From the NCBI GenBank assembly GCA_902618485.1, contig CACNAR010000005.1, forward strand, positions 61,996-125,995: 64,000 nucleotides of DNA, in the 5' to 3' direction. The notes under the pieces were generated by a model. The model had not been told where the DNA came from, did not search any database, and saw nothing but the letters and a program-made list of their open reading frames with translations. Positions within the stretch are counted from its first letter, which is position 1. Every line of letters begins with the position of its first letter. The stretch comes from an uncultured Pelagibacteraceae bacterium (lineage in GTDB: Bacteria; Pseudomonadota; Alphaproteobacteria; Pelagibacterales; Pelagibacteraceae). Positions 1 to 8,494 of the stretch are shown here, in pieces. The translations under genes and the position numbers were made by a program.

Positions 1-701
1 ACATGGGCGTTACAGCAGAAAATATTGCAAAAAAATTTGACATATCTAAAAAGGAACAAGATGAGTTTGCTCTAAATTCTCAAAAAAAAACAGAAGAGGC
101 AATCAAAAATAGCAAATTTGATGATGAGTTAGTTAAGATTAACCAAGGTAATAACCTGCTAAACTTAGATGAGCATCCACGAATAGGTCTAAAAATTTCT
201 GATCTAGAAAAACTTAAAACAGTTTTTAAGGAAAATGGAACAGTCACACCCGGAAATTCTTCTGGGATAAATGATGGTGCTGCGGCTTTATTTTTAACCA
301 CCATTGAAGAAGCAGAAAAAAAATCTATCAATCCGCTTGTAAAAATAGTGTCATGGGCATCAGTTGGAGTAGATCCAACTTTAATGGGTCTAGGGCCAAT
401 AGAAGCTGTTCGCAAGGCAATTAATATAGCTGGATGGAATTTAGATGAGGTTGATTTATTTGAAATTAATGAAGCTTTTGCAGCTCAAAGCATAGCTGTA
501 ATTCGTGAGTTGAGTGTTGACCCAAACAAAGTTAATGTAAATGGTGGTGCAATCGCGTTAGGTCATCCTATTGGTGCATCAGGAGCAAGAATACTTGTAA
601 CTTTAGTACATGAAATGAAGAGACAAAAAAAAAGTAAGGGTTGTGCAACTCTCTGTATTGGAGGTGGAATGGGTATAGCTTTATGTGTTGAAAGAATTTA
701 G
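1..701 (+). CDS. acetyl-CoA C-acetyltransferase (thiolase), 5' truncated by window start
   Basis: C-terminal about 232 residues of a thiolase that condenses or cleaves acetoacetyl-CoA; the N-terminal part with the nucleophilic Cys lies before the window. Visible thiolase motifs are NEAFAAQ, the signature [16 protein letters not shown] with the catalytic His (codon near 564), and CIGGGMGIA close to the C-terminus with the second catalytic Cys. The reading frame is open to the window edge, so the first ATG at 3 is internal. The substrate class (acetoacetyl-CoA versus longer 3-ketoacyl-CoA) cannot be decided from the C-terminal part alone. The 208 bases that follow (702-909) hold no convincing gene. 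Confidence 0.9.
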   Translation, partial: MGVTAENIAKKFDISKKEQDEFALNSQKKTEEAIKNSKFDDELVKINQGNNLLNLDEHPRIGLKISDLEKLKTVFKENGTVTPGNSSGINDGAAALFLTTIEEAEKKSINPLVKIVSWASVGVDPTLMGLGPIEAVRKAINIAGWNLDEVDLFEINEAFAAQSIAVIRELSVDPNKVNVNGGAIALGHPIGASGARILVTLVHEMKRQKKSKGCATLCIGGGMGIALCVERI

Positions 702-909
702 GAATTTATCTTTCCGTATTTCCCCTCTAGTAATATTTTTTGTATCCACATTTTAGCGTCCACGTGTGTATTATCATTTGAATGAATAAGTAATTTTAGT
801 ATCTTTTTAAACATTTTTGCATTTAAGAGTAAAAGAGTGTCAAAAAATAGGACAGAATGTGTTAAAATTTTCAATTCACTAAATTTTTATAGTGTATAAA
901 ACATAAAAA

Positions 910-3900
910 ATGACTGAAAAATTACTAGTTCCTGACATTGGCGATTTTGAAAATGTTGAGGTAATTGAATTACTTGTCGAAGAGGGTCAAGAAATTAAAA
1001 AAAATGATCCAGTGGTCACTATTGAAAGTGATAAATCTAGTGTTGAAATTCCATCAACTTTTTCAGGCAAAGTTGAAAACATAGAAGTAAAAGTTGGTGA
1101 TAAAGTTTCAAAAGGGGACTTGCTTCTCAGTATATCAGGCCCTGATGAAAAATTGTCTAAATCAGAAGAGGTTCCAAAAAATACTGAAAATTTAATTATA
1201 GAGGCAGAAAATTCTTTAAAAAAAAATAAAGAACAAGAAAAGCAAATTCCAAAATTTGAGAAAGAAAAACCTAGCAAAATTGAAGTTGTAAATGAAGGTG
1301 ATATTGATCCTTTAGAGACGCGTGAATGGTTAGAGTCTCTCTCAGATGTTATTGAAAAAGATGGTAATCATAGAGCTCACTATTTGATTAAGGAATTGAT
1401 CAATAAAGCTTATATGGAGGGAGCCAATATCCCATACACACAAAATACTCCCTATATAAATACAATTCCTGTAAGTGAAGAAAAGAAATCGAGTGGTGAT
1501 CAGAATATAGAAAGAAGAATTAGATCATTAATTAGATGGAATGCTGCTGCAATGGTAGTAAGGGCAAATAAAAAATTTCCTGAACTTGGAGGTCATATTG
1601 GAACCTTTGCATCTGCTGCAACTTTATATGATGTTGGAATGAATCATTTTTGGAGGGCAAAAAATAATAAATTCGGAGGAGATCTTGTTTATTTTCAAGG
1701 CCACAGTGCACCTGGTATGTACGCTAGAGCATTTCTTGAGGGAAGACTTAATGAAAAACAATTGGATAGTTTTAGACAGGAAGTTAAACCTGGTGGTTTA
1801 TCTTCATATCCACATCCTTGGTTAATGCCAAACTTTTGGCAATTTCCAACAGTCTCTATGGGTTTAGGACCAATGTTAGCGATTTATCAAGCAAGATATA
1901 TGAAATATTTGATTAATAGAGGACTAATTAAGGATGAAGGTAGAAAAGTTTGGGCATTTTTAGGTGATGGCGAAATGGACGAGCCAGAGTCTCTAGGAGC
2001 AATTGGTTTAGCCGCTAGAGAGAATTTAGATAATCTAATATTTGTTATAAATTGTAACCTTCAAAGATTAGATGGTCCCGTGCGAGGTAATGGAAAAATT
2101 ATACAAGAATTAGAGGGAATTTTTAGAGGAGCCGGATGGAATGTTATTAAAGTAATTTGGGGTTCATATTGGGATTCACTGTTAGCCAACGACAAAACAG
2201 GCCACCTTATTAAGACAATGAATGAAACAGTTGATGGAGAATATCAAGCAATGAAAGCAAGAGATGGAGCTTACGTTAGAGCAAAATTTTTTGGAAAATA
2301 TCCAGAAACTTCAGAACTTGTCTCAAGTCTTTCAGATAAGGATATTTGGAGATTAAATAGAGGTGGGCATGATCCTCACAAAGTTTTTGCAGCATATGAC
2401 AAAGCATCTAAAAATGTCGTTAGTCCCACTGTAGTAATTGCTAAGACTATAAAGGGTTATGGTATGGGTAAAAGTGGTGAGAGCGTAAATACAACCCATC
2501 AGACTAAAAAATTAGATGTTGAAGACTTAATGTATTATAGAGATAGATTTGATGTTCCATTAACAGACCAGCAGGTCAAAAATATTGAGTATTACAAGCC
2601 AGATCAAAATTCTCCTGAAATAAAATACATTAAAGAAAGAAGACTTCAGTTGGGTGGCTTTATTCCTGAGAGAACTACTTATGCAAAGCCTATTAAAGCA
2701 CCTCCAAAAGATATTTTCGATAATATGAAGGTTTCTACAGGTGAAAAAGAAATGTCGACCACAATGGCATTAGTTAGAATGTTGACAAATCTTTTGAGAG
2801 ATAAAAATGTTGCACCGAGACTGGTCCCAATCATTCCTGATGAAGCTAGAACATTTGGAATGGAAGGTTTTTTTCAAAAGATAGGAATTTATGCACATGA
2901 GGGACAAAAATATGAGCCAGAGGACTTTGCTCAACTAAGTTCGTATAAAGAGGAAAAGAGCGGTCAAGTTTTAGAAGAAGGAATTAATGAAGCTGGAGCA
3001 ATGTCATCTTGGATAGCTGCAGGAACCTCATATACCAACCATGATATAGAAATGATCCCAATTTATCTTTTCTACTCAATGTTTGGTTTTCAGAGAATTG
3101 GAGATTTTGCTTGGGCAGGTGCAGATAGTCAGTCCAGAGGATTTTTAATTGGAGCTACTGCTGGAAGAACAACTCTTGCTGGAGAAGGTTTACAACATCA
3201 AGATGGTCATAGCCACATAATGGCTTCGACTATTCCTAATTGCAGATCATATGATCCAACATTTCACTATGAGCTTGCAGTCATTTTTCGAGAAGGTTTA
3301 AGAAGAATGCATGAGAAAAAAGAAAATATTTTTTATTATATTACAACCATGAATGAAAATTATCCTCATCCAGAAATGCCAAAAGATAAATCATGTGAGG
3401 AGGGTATTTTAAAAGGAATGTACAAAATAAAGGAGTTTAATAAGTATAAAAAAACTAAAATTCAATTTCTTGGATCTGGCACAATATTAAGAGAAATGAT
3501 AGCTGGTGCAGAAATATTACAAAATGAATATCAAATCGATAGTGAAATTTGGAGTGTAACAAGCTTTAACGAATTAAGAAGGGACGGTCTTGAGGTAGAG
3601 AGATATAATCTTCTAAACCCTGATAAAGAACCTAAAAAAAGCTATGTAGAAAAATGTTTGGGTAACACCGAAGGGCCAATTTTAGCAGCCTCTGATTATA
3701 TGAGAATGAACTCCGATCAGATAAGACCTTATGTAAACAAAAGTTTTTATTCACTAGGAACAGATGGATTTGGACGAAGTGATACAAGAAAAGAGTTAAG
3801 AAAATTTTTTGAGGTTGATAAGGAACATATCACAACATATGGGTTGAGCATTTTAGCTAAGGAACAGCTTATTGCATCAAAATATGCTAAAGAAGCAATT

Positions 3901-3948
3901 AAAAAGTATAAGATTGATACTGATAAACCTATGCCAACAAAACTATAG
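910..3948 (+). CDS. aceE: pyruvate dehydrogenase E1 component, homodimeric type, with N-terminal lipoyl domain
   Basis: Decarboxylates pyruvate with thiamine diphosphate and passes the acetyl group to lipoyl-E2. The protein is 1012 residues, about 125 longer than E. coli AceE (887). The extra length is an N-terminal lipoyl domain (about residues 1-77) with the lipoylation site ESDKSS (Lys42), followed by a charged linker to about residue 135. The E1 part shows the thiamine diphosphate motif GDGEMDEPES (from Gly352) ending in NCNLQ (381-385), and the C-terminal transketolase region. The ATG at 910 puts the lipoyl fold at residue 1. The aceF start follows one base after the stop, so the two are an operon. 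No E3 (lpd) gene is nearby. The added lipoyl domain is unusual for this E1 family. Confidence 0.95.
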   Translation: MTEKLLVPDIGDFENVEVIELLVEEGQEIKKNDPVVTIESDKSSVEIPSTFSGKVENIEVKVGDKVSKGDLLLSISGPDEKLSKSEEVPKNTENLIIEAENSLKKNKEQEKQIPKFEKEKPSKIEVVNEGDIDPLETREWLESLSDVIEKDGNHRAHYLIKELINKAYMEGANIPYTQNTPYINTIPVSEEKKSSGDQNIERRIRSLIRWNAAAMVVRANKKFPELGGHIGTFASAATLYDVGMNHFWRAKNNKFGGDLVYFQGHSAPGMYARAFLEGRLNEKQLDSFRQEVKPGGLSSYPHPWLMPNFWQFPTVSMGLGPMLAIYQARYMKYLINRGLIKDEGRKVWAFLGDGEMDEPESLGAIGLAARENLDNLIFVINCNLQRLDGPVRGNGKIIQELEGIFRGAGWNVIKVIWGSYWDSLLANDKTGHLIKTMNETVDGEYQAMKARDGAYVRAKFFGKYPETSELVSSLSDKDIWRLNRGGHDPHKVFAAYDKASKNVVSPTVVIAKTIKGYGMGKSGESVNTTHQTKKLDVEDLMYYRDRFDVPLTDQQVKNIEYYKPDQNSPEIKYIKERRLQLGGFIPERTTYAKPIKAPPKDIFDNMKVSTGEKEMSTTMALVRMLTNLLRDKNVAPRLVPIIPDEARTFGMEGFFQKIGIYAHEGQKYEPEDFAQLSSYKEEKSGQVLEEGINEAGAMSSWIAAGTSYTNHDIEMIPIYLFYSMFGFQRIGDFAWAGADSQSRGFLIGATAGRTTLAGEGLQHQDGHSHIMASTIPNCRSYDPTFHYELAVIFREGLRRMHEKKENIFYYITTMNENYPHPEMPKDKSCEEGILKGMYKIKEFNKYKKTKIQFLGSGTILREMIAGAEILQNEYQIDSEIWSVTSFNELRRDGLEVERYNLLNPDKEPKKSYVEKCLGNTEGPILAASDYMRMNSDQIRPYVNKSFYSLGTDGFGRSDTRKELRKFFEVDKEHITTYGLSILAKEQLIASKYAKEAIKKYKIDTDKPMPTKL

Positions 3949-3949
3949 A

Positions 3950-5212
3950 ATGTCAAAAAAAGATATAAAAGTTCCAAACATTGGTGAATTCAAAGATGTA
4001 GAAGTTATTGAAATTTTAATCAAAAAAGGTCAAGAGATTAAAAAAGATGATCCTTTAATCACAATTGAAAGCGATAAATCGAGTGTTGAAATTCCCTCAT
4101 TACATGATGGATTAGTTACAGAATTAAACTTAAAAGTTGGTGATAAGGTTTCTGAGGGTAGTAAGATTTTAGAAATTGAATTAAAAGACAACAATGTAGA
4201 AACTAAAGAAATACAATCAACTAAAAAAGAAAACATCAAAGAAAAAAAAATAGAAATTGAAAAAGAAGTTGGACCAAAAAATATCATCGTAAAAGATTTT
4301 TCAAAAAAAACTTCAGCCTCACCAAAAGTTAGAAAATTTGCTAGAGAACTCGGTATCGATATTAGTAAAGTTGAAGGCAGTGAAAGATTAGGAAGAGTAA
4401 CCGAAAGTGATATTAAGTCATTTGTTGCAAGAACGCCTGAGAGAAATATTGAAAAAGAATTCAAGAAAGATGAAACAATAGAACTAGAGTATCCTCACTC
4501 TGAATTTGGAAAAACGGAAATAAAGGATATTCCAAGAGTAAAAAGACTTTCATCTAAATATCTTATGAATTCTTGGTCCAATATTCCTCATGTGACCAAT
4601 CATGACGAGGCAGATATAACAGAATTAGAGGAGTTTAGAACTTCTCTTAAAGATATTTACACAGGAGAAAAAAAAAAAATTACTCCTTTAGCTTTTATTG
4701 TCAAAGCTTTAACTGCATCACTAAAAAAATTTCCAAATTTTAATTCATCTATTGATGAAATTGATAAAGGAAAAATGACTCAAAAAAAGTATTATCACAT
4801 TGGAATAGCTGTGGATACGAAGCATGGGCTTATGGTACCAAAACTAAGAAATGCTGATAACAAGAACATAACTTTAATAGGTACTGAGCTTAAAAAATTA
4901 AGTGATCAATGCAGAAATCTTAAAATTGACAAAAAAGAATTATTTGGTGGTTCCATGACTATAACGAGTCTGGGAGGTATTGGTGGTTCTTTTTTTACAC
5001 CAATTATTAATTATCCTGAAGTCGCAATCTTAGGGGTTGGTAAATCTCAAAAAAAACAAATTTTTATTGATGGAAAGTTTATAACGCGAACAATTCTACC
5101 TTTATCTTTATCATATGATCATAGAATAATTGATGGAGCCGAAGCTGCTCGATTTAACAACGATCTAAAAGATAATCTTGGAAAAAATTTTGCTTATAAA
5201 TTAGCTGTATAA
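3950..5212 (+). CDS. aceF: dihydrolipoamide acetyltransferase, E2 component of pyruvate dehydrogenase
   Basis: Transfers the acetyl group from lipoate to CoA and forms the core of the pyruvate dehydrogenase complex. The 420-residue protein has one lipoyl domain (1-77, Lys43 in ESDKSS), a Lys/Glu-rich linker, an E3/E1-binding domain (about 125-160, ASPKVRKFARELGI), and a catalytic domain ending with the active-site motif SYDHRIIDGA. An in-frame ATG at 3872 lies inside aceE and would add 26 residues without domain value. The ATG at 3950, one base after the aceE stop, starts directly at the lipoyl fold and is preferred. There is only one lipoyl domain here, the second being carried by E1. Confidence 0.94.
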   Translation: MSKKDIKVPNIGEFKDVEVIEILIKKGQEIKKDDPLITIESDKSSVEIPSLHDGLVTELNLKVGDKVSEGSKILEIELKDNNVETKEIQSTKKENIKEKKIEIEKEVGPKNIIVKDFSKKTSASPKVRKFARELGIDISKVEGSERLGRVTESDIKSFVARTPERNIEKEFKKDETIELEYPHSEFGKTEIKDIPRVKRLSSKYLMNSWSNIPHVTNHDEADITELEEFRTSLKDIYTGEKKKITPLAFIVKALTASLKKFPNFNSSIDEIDKGKMTQKKYYHIGIAVDTKHGLMVPKLRNADNKNITLIGTELKKLSDQCRNLKIDKKELFGGSMTITSLGGIGGSFFTPIINYPEVAILGVGKSQKKQIFIDGKFITRTILPLSLSYDHRIIDGAEAARFNNDLKDNLGKNFAYKLAV

Positions 5213-5217
5213 AGAAT

Positions 5218-6108
5218 ATGTCAAAAACTCTCTCATTATTTAGTGCATTATTATGCACTTTCATTTGGGGGACTACATTTATTGCACAGGATACAGGTAT
5301 GGATGACATCGGTCCATTCACTTTTAATTCTGTAAGATTTTTTGTAGGTTTTCTAGCAATTATTCCATTAGCATTATTATTTGAAGCAAAAAAACTAAAA
5401 GAGGAATTTAGATTTGATACGAAAACATTCATTATTCTGTCCTTTTTAATTGGAGTGTCATTATTTTTAGGCTCAGCATTACAACAGGTTGCGTTACTTT
5501 ACACCGATGTAGCAAATGCTGCTTTTTTTACGATTTTTTATGTACCAATGGTCCCCATAATTATTTTCATCTGTAAAAAAGATTTTTTACATTGGAGTGT
5601 ATGGCCATCAGTAATTTTATGTTTGATTGGTGGATATTTGTTAACAAATTTTCAAGATGCAACTGTAAGACTGGGTGACACTCTTGTGATATTGGGAGCT
5701 TTATTTTGGAGTACACATATTATTTTTACTGGCATGATTATTAAAAAGTACAATCTACCATTAACGATCGGTGCAATTCAAACTCTACTAGTTGCACTAT
5801 TTTCATTTACTATAGGTTTATTTTCTGAAGAATTTGTAATTGAAAATATTTTGAACGAAATAGATTCAATTTTATATGCTGGAATTCTATCGGGTGGTTT
5901 TGCATTTGTTTTGCAAATTTATGCCCAAAGAAACATAACACCAGCACCAGCAGCAATAATTTTTTCCTTGGAAGGTGTATTTGCAACGATCGCTGCTTGG
6001 TTTCTTTTAAATCAAATATTAGGAATTAATAATCTACTTGGTTGCTTTTTCATATTAAGTGGGGTCTTATTATCCCAATTAGTTCCATTAATTAAGAAAA
6101 CAAGCTAA
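5218..6108 (+). CDS. EamA/DMT-family permease
   Basis: Inner-membrane protein of 296 residues with about ten hydrophobic segments and the two-fold EamA repeat of the drug/metabolite transporter superfamily. The opening TFIWGTTFIAQ and the segment LGALFWSTHIIFTG in the second half are typical of each repeat. It lies 5 bases after aceF and may be co-transcribed with it, although no pyruvate-related function follows from that. The substrate is unknown; members export amino acids, nucleosides, polyamines or other metabolites. Its 3' end overlaps the convergent uppP by 4 bases, so no terminator fits between them. Confidence 0.85.
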   Translation: MSKTLSLFSALLCTFIWGTTFIAQDTGMDDIGPFTFNSVRFFVGFLAIIPLALLFEAKKLKEEFRFDTKTFIILSFLIGVSLFLGSALQQVALLYTDVANAAFFTIFYVPMVPIIIFICKKDFLHWSVWPSVILCLIGGYLLTNFQDATVRLGDTLVILGALFWSTHIIFTGMIIKKYNLPLTIGAIQTLLVALFSFTIGLFSEEFVIENILNEIDSILYAGILSGGFAFVLQIYAQRNITPAPAAIIFSLEGVFATIAAWFLLNQILGINNLLGCFFILSGVLLSQLVPLIKKTS

Positions 6109-6872
6109 GTATATATTATTAAAAATAAAATTAAGCCAAGAATTATTCGATATACTACAAATATGTTAAAAGAAATTTTATTAATAAATTTAAGAAAATA
6201 TTTAATTGTAAAAAATGAAAACATAAAGGATAAGAAGGCAGCAATTAATAATAAATAATTTATTTCTATTGATTGTTCAAAAGCTTCTCTTAAACCTAGA
6301 AAGCTTGCACCTGCCAAAGCAGGTATAGATAATAAAAAAGAAATTTTGCTAGAGTCAATTCTATTAAAGTTTAAAAATCTTGCTGCCGTAATTGTTATTC
6401 CAGCTCTACTAACTCCTGGTATTAATGCTAAAATTTGAAATAAACCTATCAATAAAACTGATTTAATATTCAGATCTGATGAGATAGATCTATCAGTTTT
6501 TCTTTGATCAGCAAAAAAAAGTATAAATCCAAAAAACAATGTTGTTGATGCAATTACTTTTGTGTTTCTTAGAAGATGAATAAATTCTGTTGTGTACAAA
6601 ATATATCCGAATAGCATTAAAGGCAAAGAGCCAATAATTATTAAACTTAATAACCTATTATTATTTCTTAGATTAAATAGTTCTTTTCTAAAAAAAAAAA
6701 TTACCGCAATTAATGAGCCTAAATGTAAACTTATATCTATCAACAAAGAACTTGTCTCTAAATCATAAAAATTTGATACCAATATTAAATGAGCTGATGA
6801 GCTTATGGGTAAAAATTCAGAGATACCCTGAATCGAAGAAAGAATTAAAATTTCTATAAAATCTCGAAACAT
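6105..6872 (-). CDS. uppP: undecaprenyl-diphosphatase
   Basis: BacA/UppP family integral membrane phosphatase that recycles undecaprenyl diphosphate to the carrier lipid used for peptidoglycan and surface polysaccharides. The 255-residue length is close to the family norm. Both signatures are present: GISEFLPISSSAHLIL near the N-terminus, with the family's catalytic Glu and Ser-rich motif, and PGVSRAGITITAARF in the second half. It is read alone on the minus strand, divergent from gltD, and ends overlapping the EamA gene by 4 bases. A 7-base inverted repeat (6872-6891) begins at its start codon and could fold in the 5' untranslated region. Confidence 0.93.
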   Translation of the reverse strand: MFRDFIEILILSSIQGISEFLPISSSAHLILVSNFYDLETSSLLIDISLHLGSLIAVIFFFRKELFNLRNNNRLLSLIIIGSLPLMLFGYILYTTEFIHLLRNTKVIASTTLFFGFILFFADQRKTDRSISSDLNIKSVLLIGLFQILALIPGVSRAGITITAARFLNFNRIDSSKISFLLSIPALAGASFLGLREAFEQSIEINYLLLIAAFLSFMFSFFTIKYFLKFINKISFNIFVVYRIILGLILFLIIYT

Positions 6873-6978
6873 TTAAGTGTCGTAACTTAAAAAATATTCA
6901 TTTTAAACAATTCGATTTAATCATATTAGATATGCAAAAATCAGATTAAGTAGGTTTTAAGCTAAATATTGTTAAAAT

Positions 6979-6999
6979 TAGGTCAAAGTGACTGACCTA
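6979..6999. promoter_or_regulatory. perfect inverted repeat upstream of gltD-gltB, possible operator
   Basis: TAGGTCA at 6979-6985 and TGACCTA at 6993-6999 form a perfect 7-base inverted repeat with a 7-base spacer, a 14-base centre-to-centre layout. The run TATATATT directly after it (from 6998) could be a -10 element. A third TAGGTCA stands at 7086-7092, inside the first codons of gltD. The arrangement fits a dimeric regulator binding near the promoter of the glutamate synthase operon. This is inference; no cognate regulator is encoded nearby. Confidence 0.4.
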
Positions 7000-7054
7000 T
7001 ATATTTCTTTTACTAATAAAAACAATGTATATCTTGCCTTAAATTTAAAAAAAT

Positions 7055-8494
7055 ATGACTGATAAAATGCTAAAATTCGTCAAAATAGGTCAACAAACTC
7101 CACCTAAAAGAGGAGTAGATAATAGAAAAGATGATTTTAATGAAATCTATGACGAATTTATAACTCAAAAAGCACAAGAGCAGTCAAGTAGATGCTCTCA
7201 ATGTGGTGTTCCCTTTTGCCAAGTCCATTGTCCGTTAAGTAACAATATACCAGACTGGCTCAAATTGACTGCTGAAGGCAGATTAAGAGAAGCTTACGAA
7301 TTATCTCAAAGCACAAATAATATGCCTGAGGTTTGTGGTAGAATATGCCCACAAGACAGATTGTGTGAGGGTAACTGCGTTATTGAGCAGTCAGGCCATG
7401 GCACTGTTACAATTGGATCAGTCGAAAAATATATTACAGATAGTGCATGGGAGAATGGATGGGTAAAACCAATTTCAGTCAAACATGAAAAAGATCAAAG
7501 TGTTGGAATAATTGGTGCGGGACCTGCTGGACTTGCAGCCGCTGAACAACTTAGGAAAAATGGATATCAAATCACTGTTTATGATAGATATGACAGAGCA
7601 GGTGGCTTGTTAATTTATGGTATACCAAATTTTAAACTAGAAAAACATGTAGTCGAGAGAAGAACCAAATTGTTGAAAGATGGTGGAATTAAATTTGAAC
7701 AAAATTTTGAAGTTGGTAAGGATGCTACTTTAGAGCAACTAAGAAAAAGACATGATGCAATTTTAATTGCTACTGGAGTTTATAAACCAAGAGAGATTAA
7801 TCTGCCAGGGAACGACTTAGATAATATTTTTCCTGCTATGGAGTTTTTGACTGCATCAAATAAAAAAGGATTGGGAGACAAAGTTGATTTATTCGATAAA
7901 GGTATATTAAATGCTGAAGGTAAAGATGTTGTAGTTATTGGAGGTGGGGACACAGCAATGGATTGTGTACGAACCTCAGTAAGACAAAAAGCTAACTCAG
8001 TTAAATGCCTGTATAGAAGAGATAAAGATAATATGCCTGGATCTGCAAGAGAAGTAGCTAACGCAGAAGAAGAAGGTGTTGAATTTGTTTGGTTGTCTAG
8101 TCCCAAAGAATTTAAAGGAAAAAATAAAATCGAAAAATTAATTGTAGATCAAATCCAACTTGGAGATCCAGACGACTCAGGTAGAAGAAGACCAGAAATT
8201 AAACAAGGATCTGAATTTGAAATTAAAGCAGATATGGTAATAAAAGCTTTAGGATTTGATCCTGAAAACTTGCCATTATTATTTGAAGCACAAGAGTTAC
8301 AAGTTACAAAATGGGGAACAATAAAAGCTGATTTTGATACCATGGAAACAAATATCAAAGGTGTTTTTGCTGCTGGAGATATTGTAAGAGGTGCATCTTT
8401 AGTGGTATGGGCAATAAAAGATGGAAGAGATGCTGCGTCATCAATTAAGTCTTATCTTGAGAATATAGAATTAAAAAAATCAAAAGTTGCATAA
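7055..8494 (+). CDS. gltD: glutamate synthase (NADPH) small subunit
   Basis: Beta subunit of NADPH-glutamate synthase (GOGAT). It takes electrons from NADPH through FAD and 4Fe-4S clusters to the GltB subunit. The 479 residues begin with the cysteine-rich domain, CSQCGVPFCQVHCPL and CGRICPQDRLCEGNC. The FAD-binding GIIGAGPAGLAAAE, the NADPH-binding VVVIGGGDTAMDC, and the C-terminal GVFAAGDIVRGASLVVWA follow. A second ATG lies at 7067; the first is kept because the family N-terminus is of this length. The gene is upstream of gltB with a one-base overlap (TAATG), the reverse of the E. coli order. The inverted repeat at 6979-6999 is a likely control site. Confidence 0.95.
   Translation: MTDKMLKFVKIGQQTPPKRGVDNRKDDFNEIYDEFITQKAQEQSSRCSQCGVPFCQVHCPLSNNIPDWLKLTAEGRLREAYELSQSTNNMPEVCGRICPQDRLCEGNCVIEQSGHGTVTIGSVEKYITDSAWENGWVKPISVKHEKDQSVGIIGAGPAGLAAAEQLRKNGYQITVYDRYDRAGGLLIYGIPNFKLEKHVVERRTKLLKDGGIKFEQNFEVGKDATLEQLRKRHDAILIATGVYKPREINLPGNDLDNIFPAMEFLTASNKKGLGDKVDLFDKGILNAEGKDVVVIGGGDTAMDCVRTSVRQKANSVKCLYRRDKDNMPGSAREVANAEEEGVEFVWLSSPKEFKGKNKIEKLIVDQIQLGDPDDSGRRRPEIKQGSEFEIKADMVIKALGFDPENLPLLFEAQELQVTKWGTIKADFDTMETNIKGVFAAGDIVRGASLVVWAIKDGRDAASSIKSYLENIELKKSKVA

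Noticed and set aside
742..750. GTATCCACA, eight of nine matches to a DnaA box
   Set aside because: Single site with no cluster, no dnaA/dnaN/parAB nearby; not enough for an origin.
987..1277. Long antisense frames inside aceE, gltB, gyrB and other genes
   Set aside because: They mirror strongly conserved coding frames, lack ribosome sites and domain similarity, and arise from low stop density opposite Lys/Asn-rich codons.
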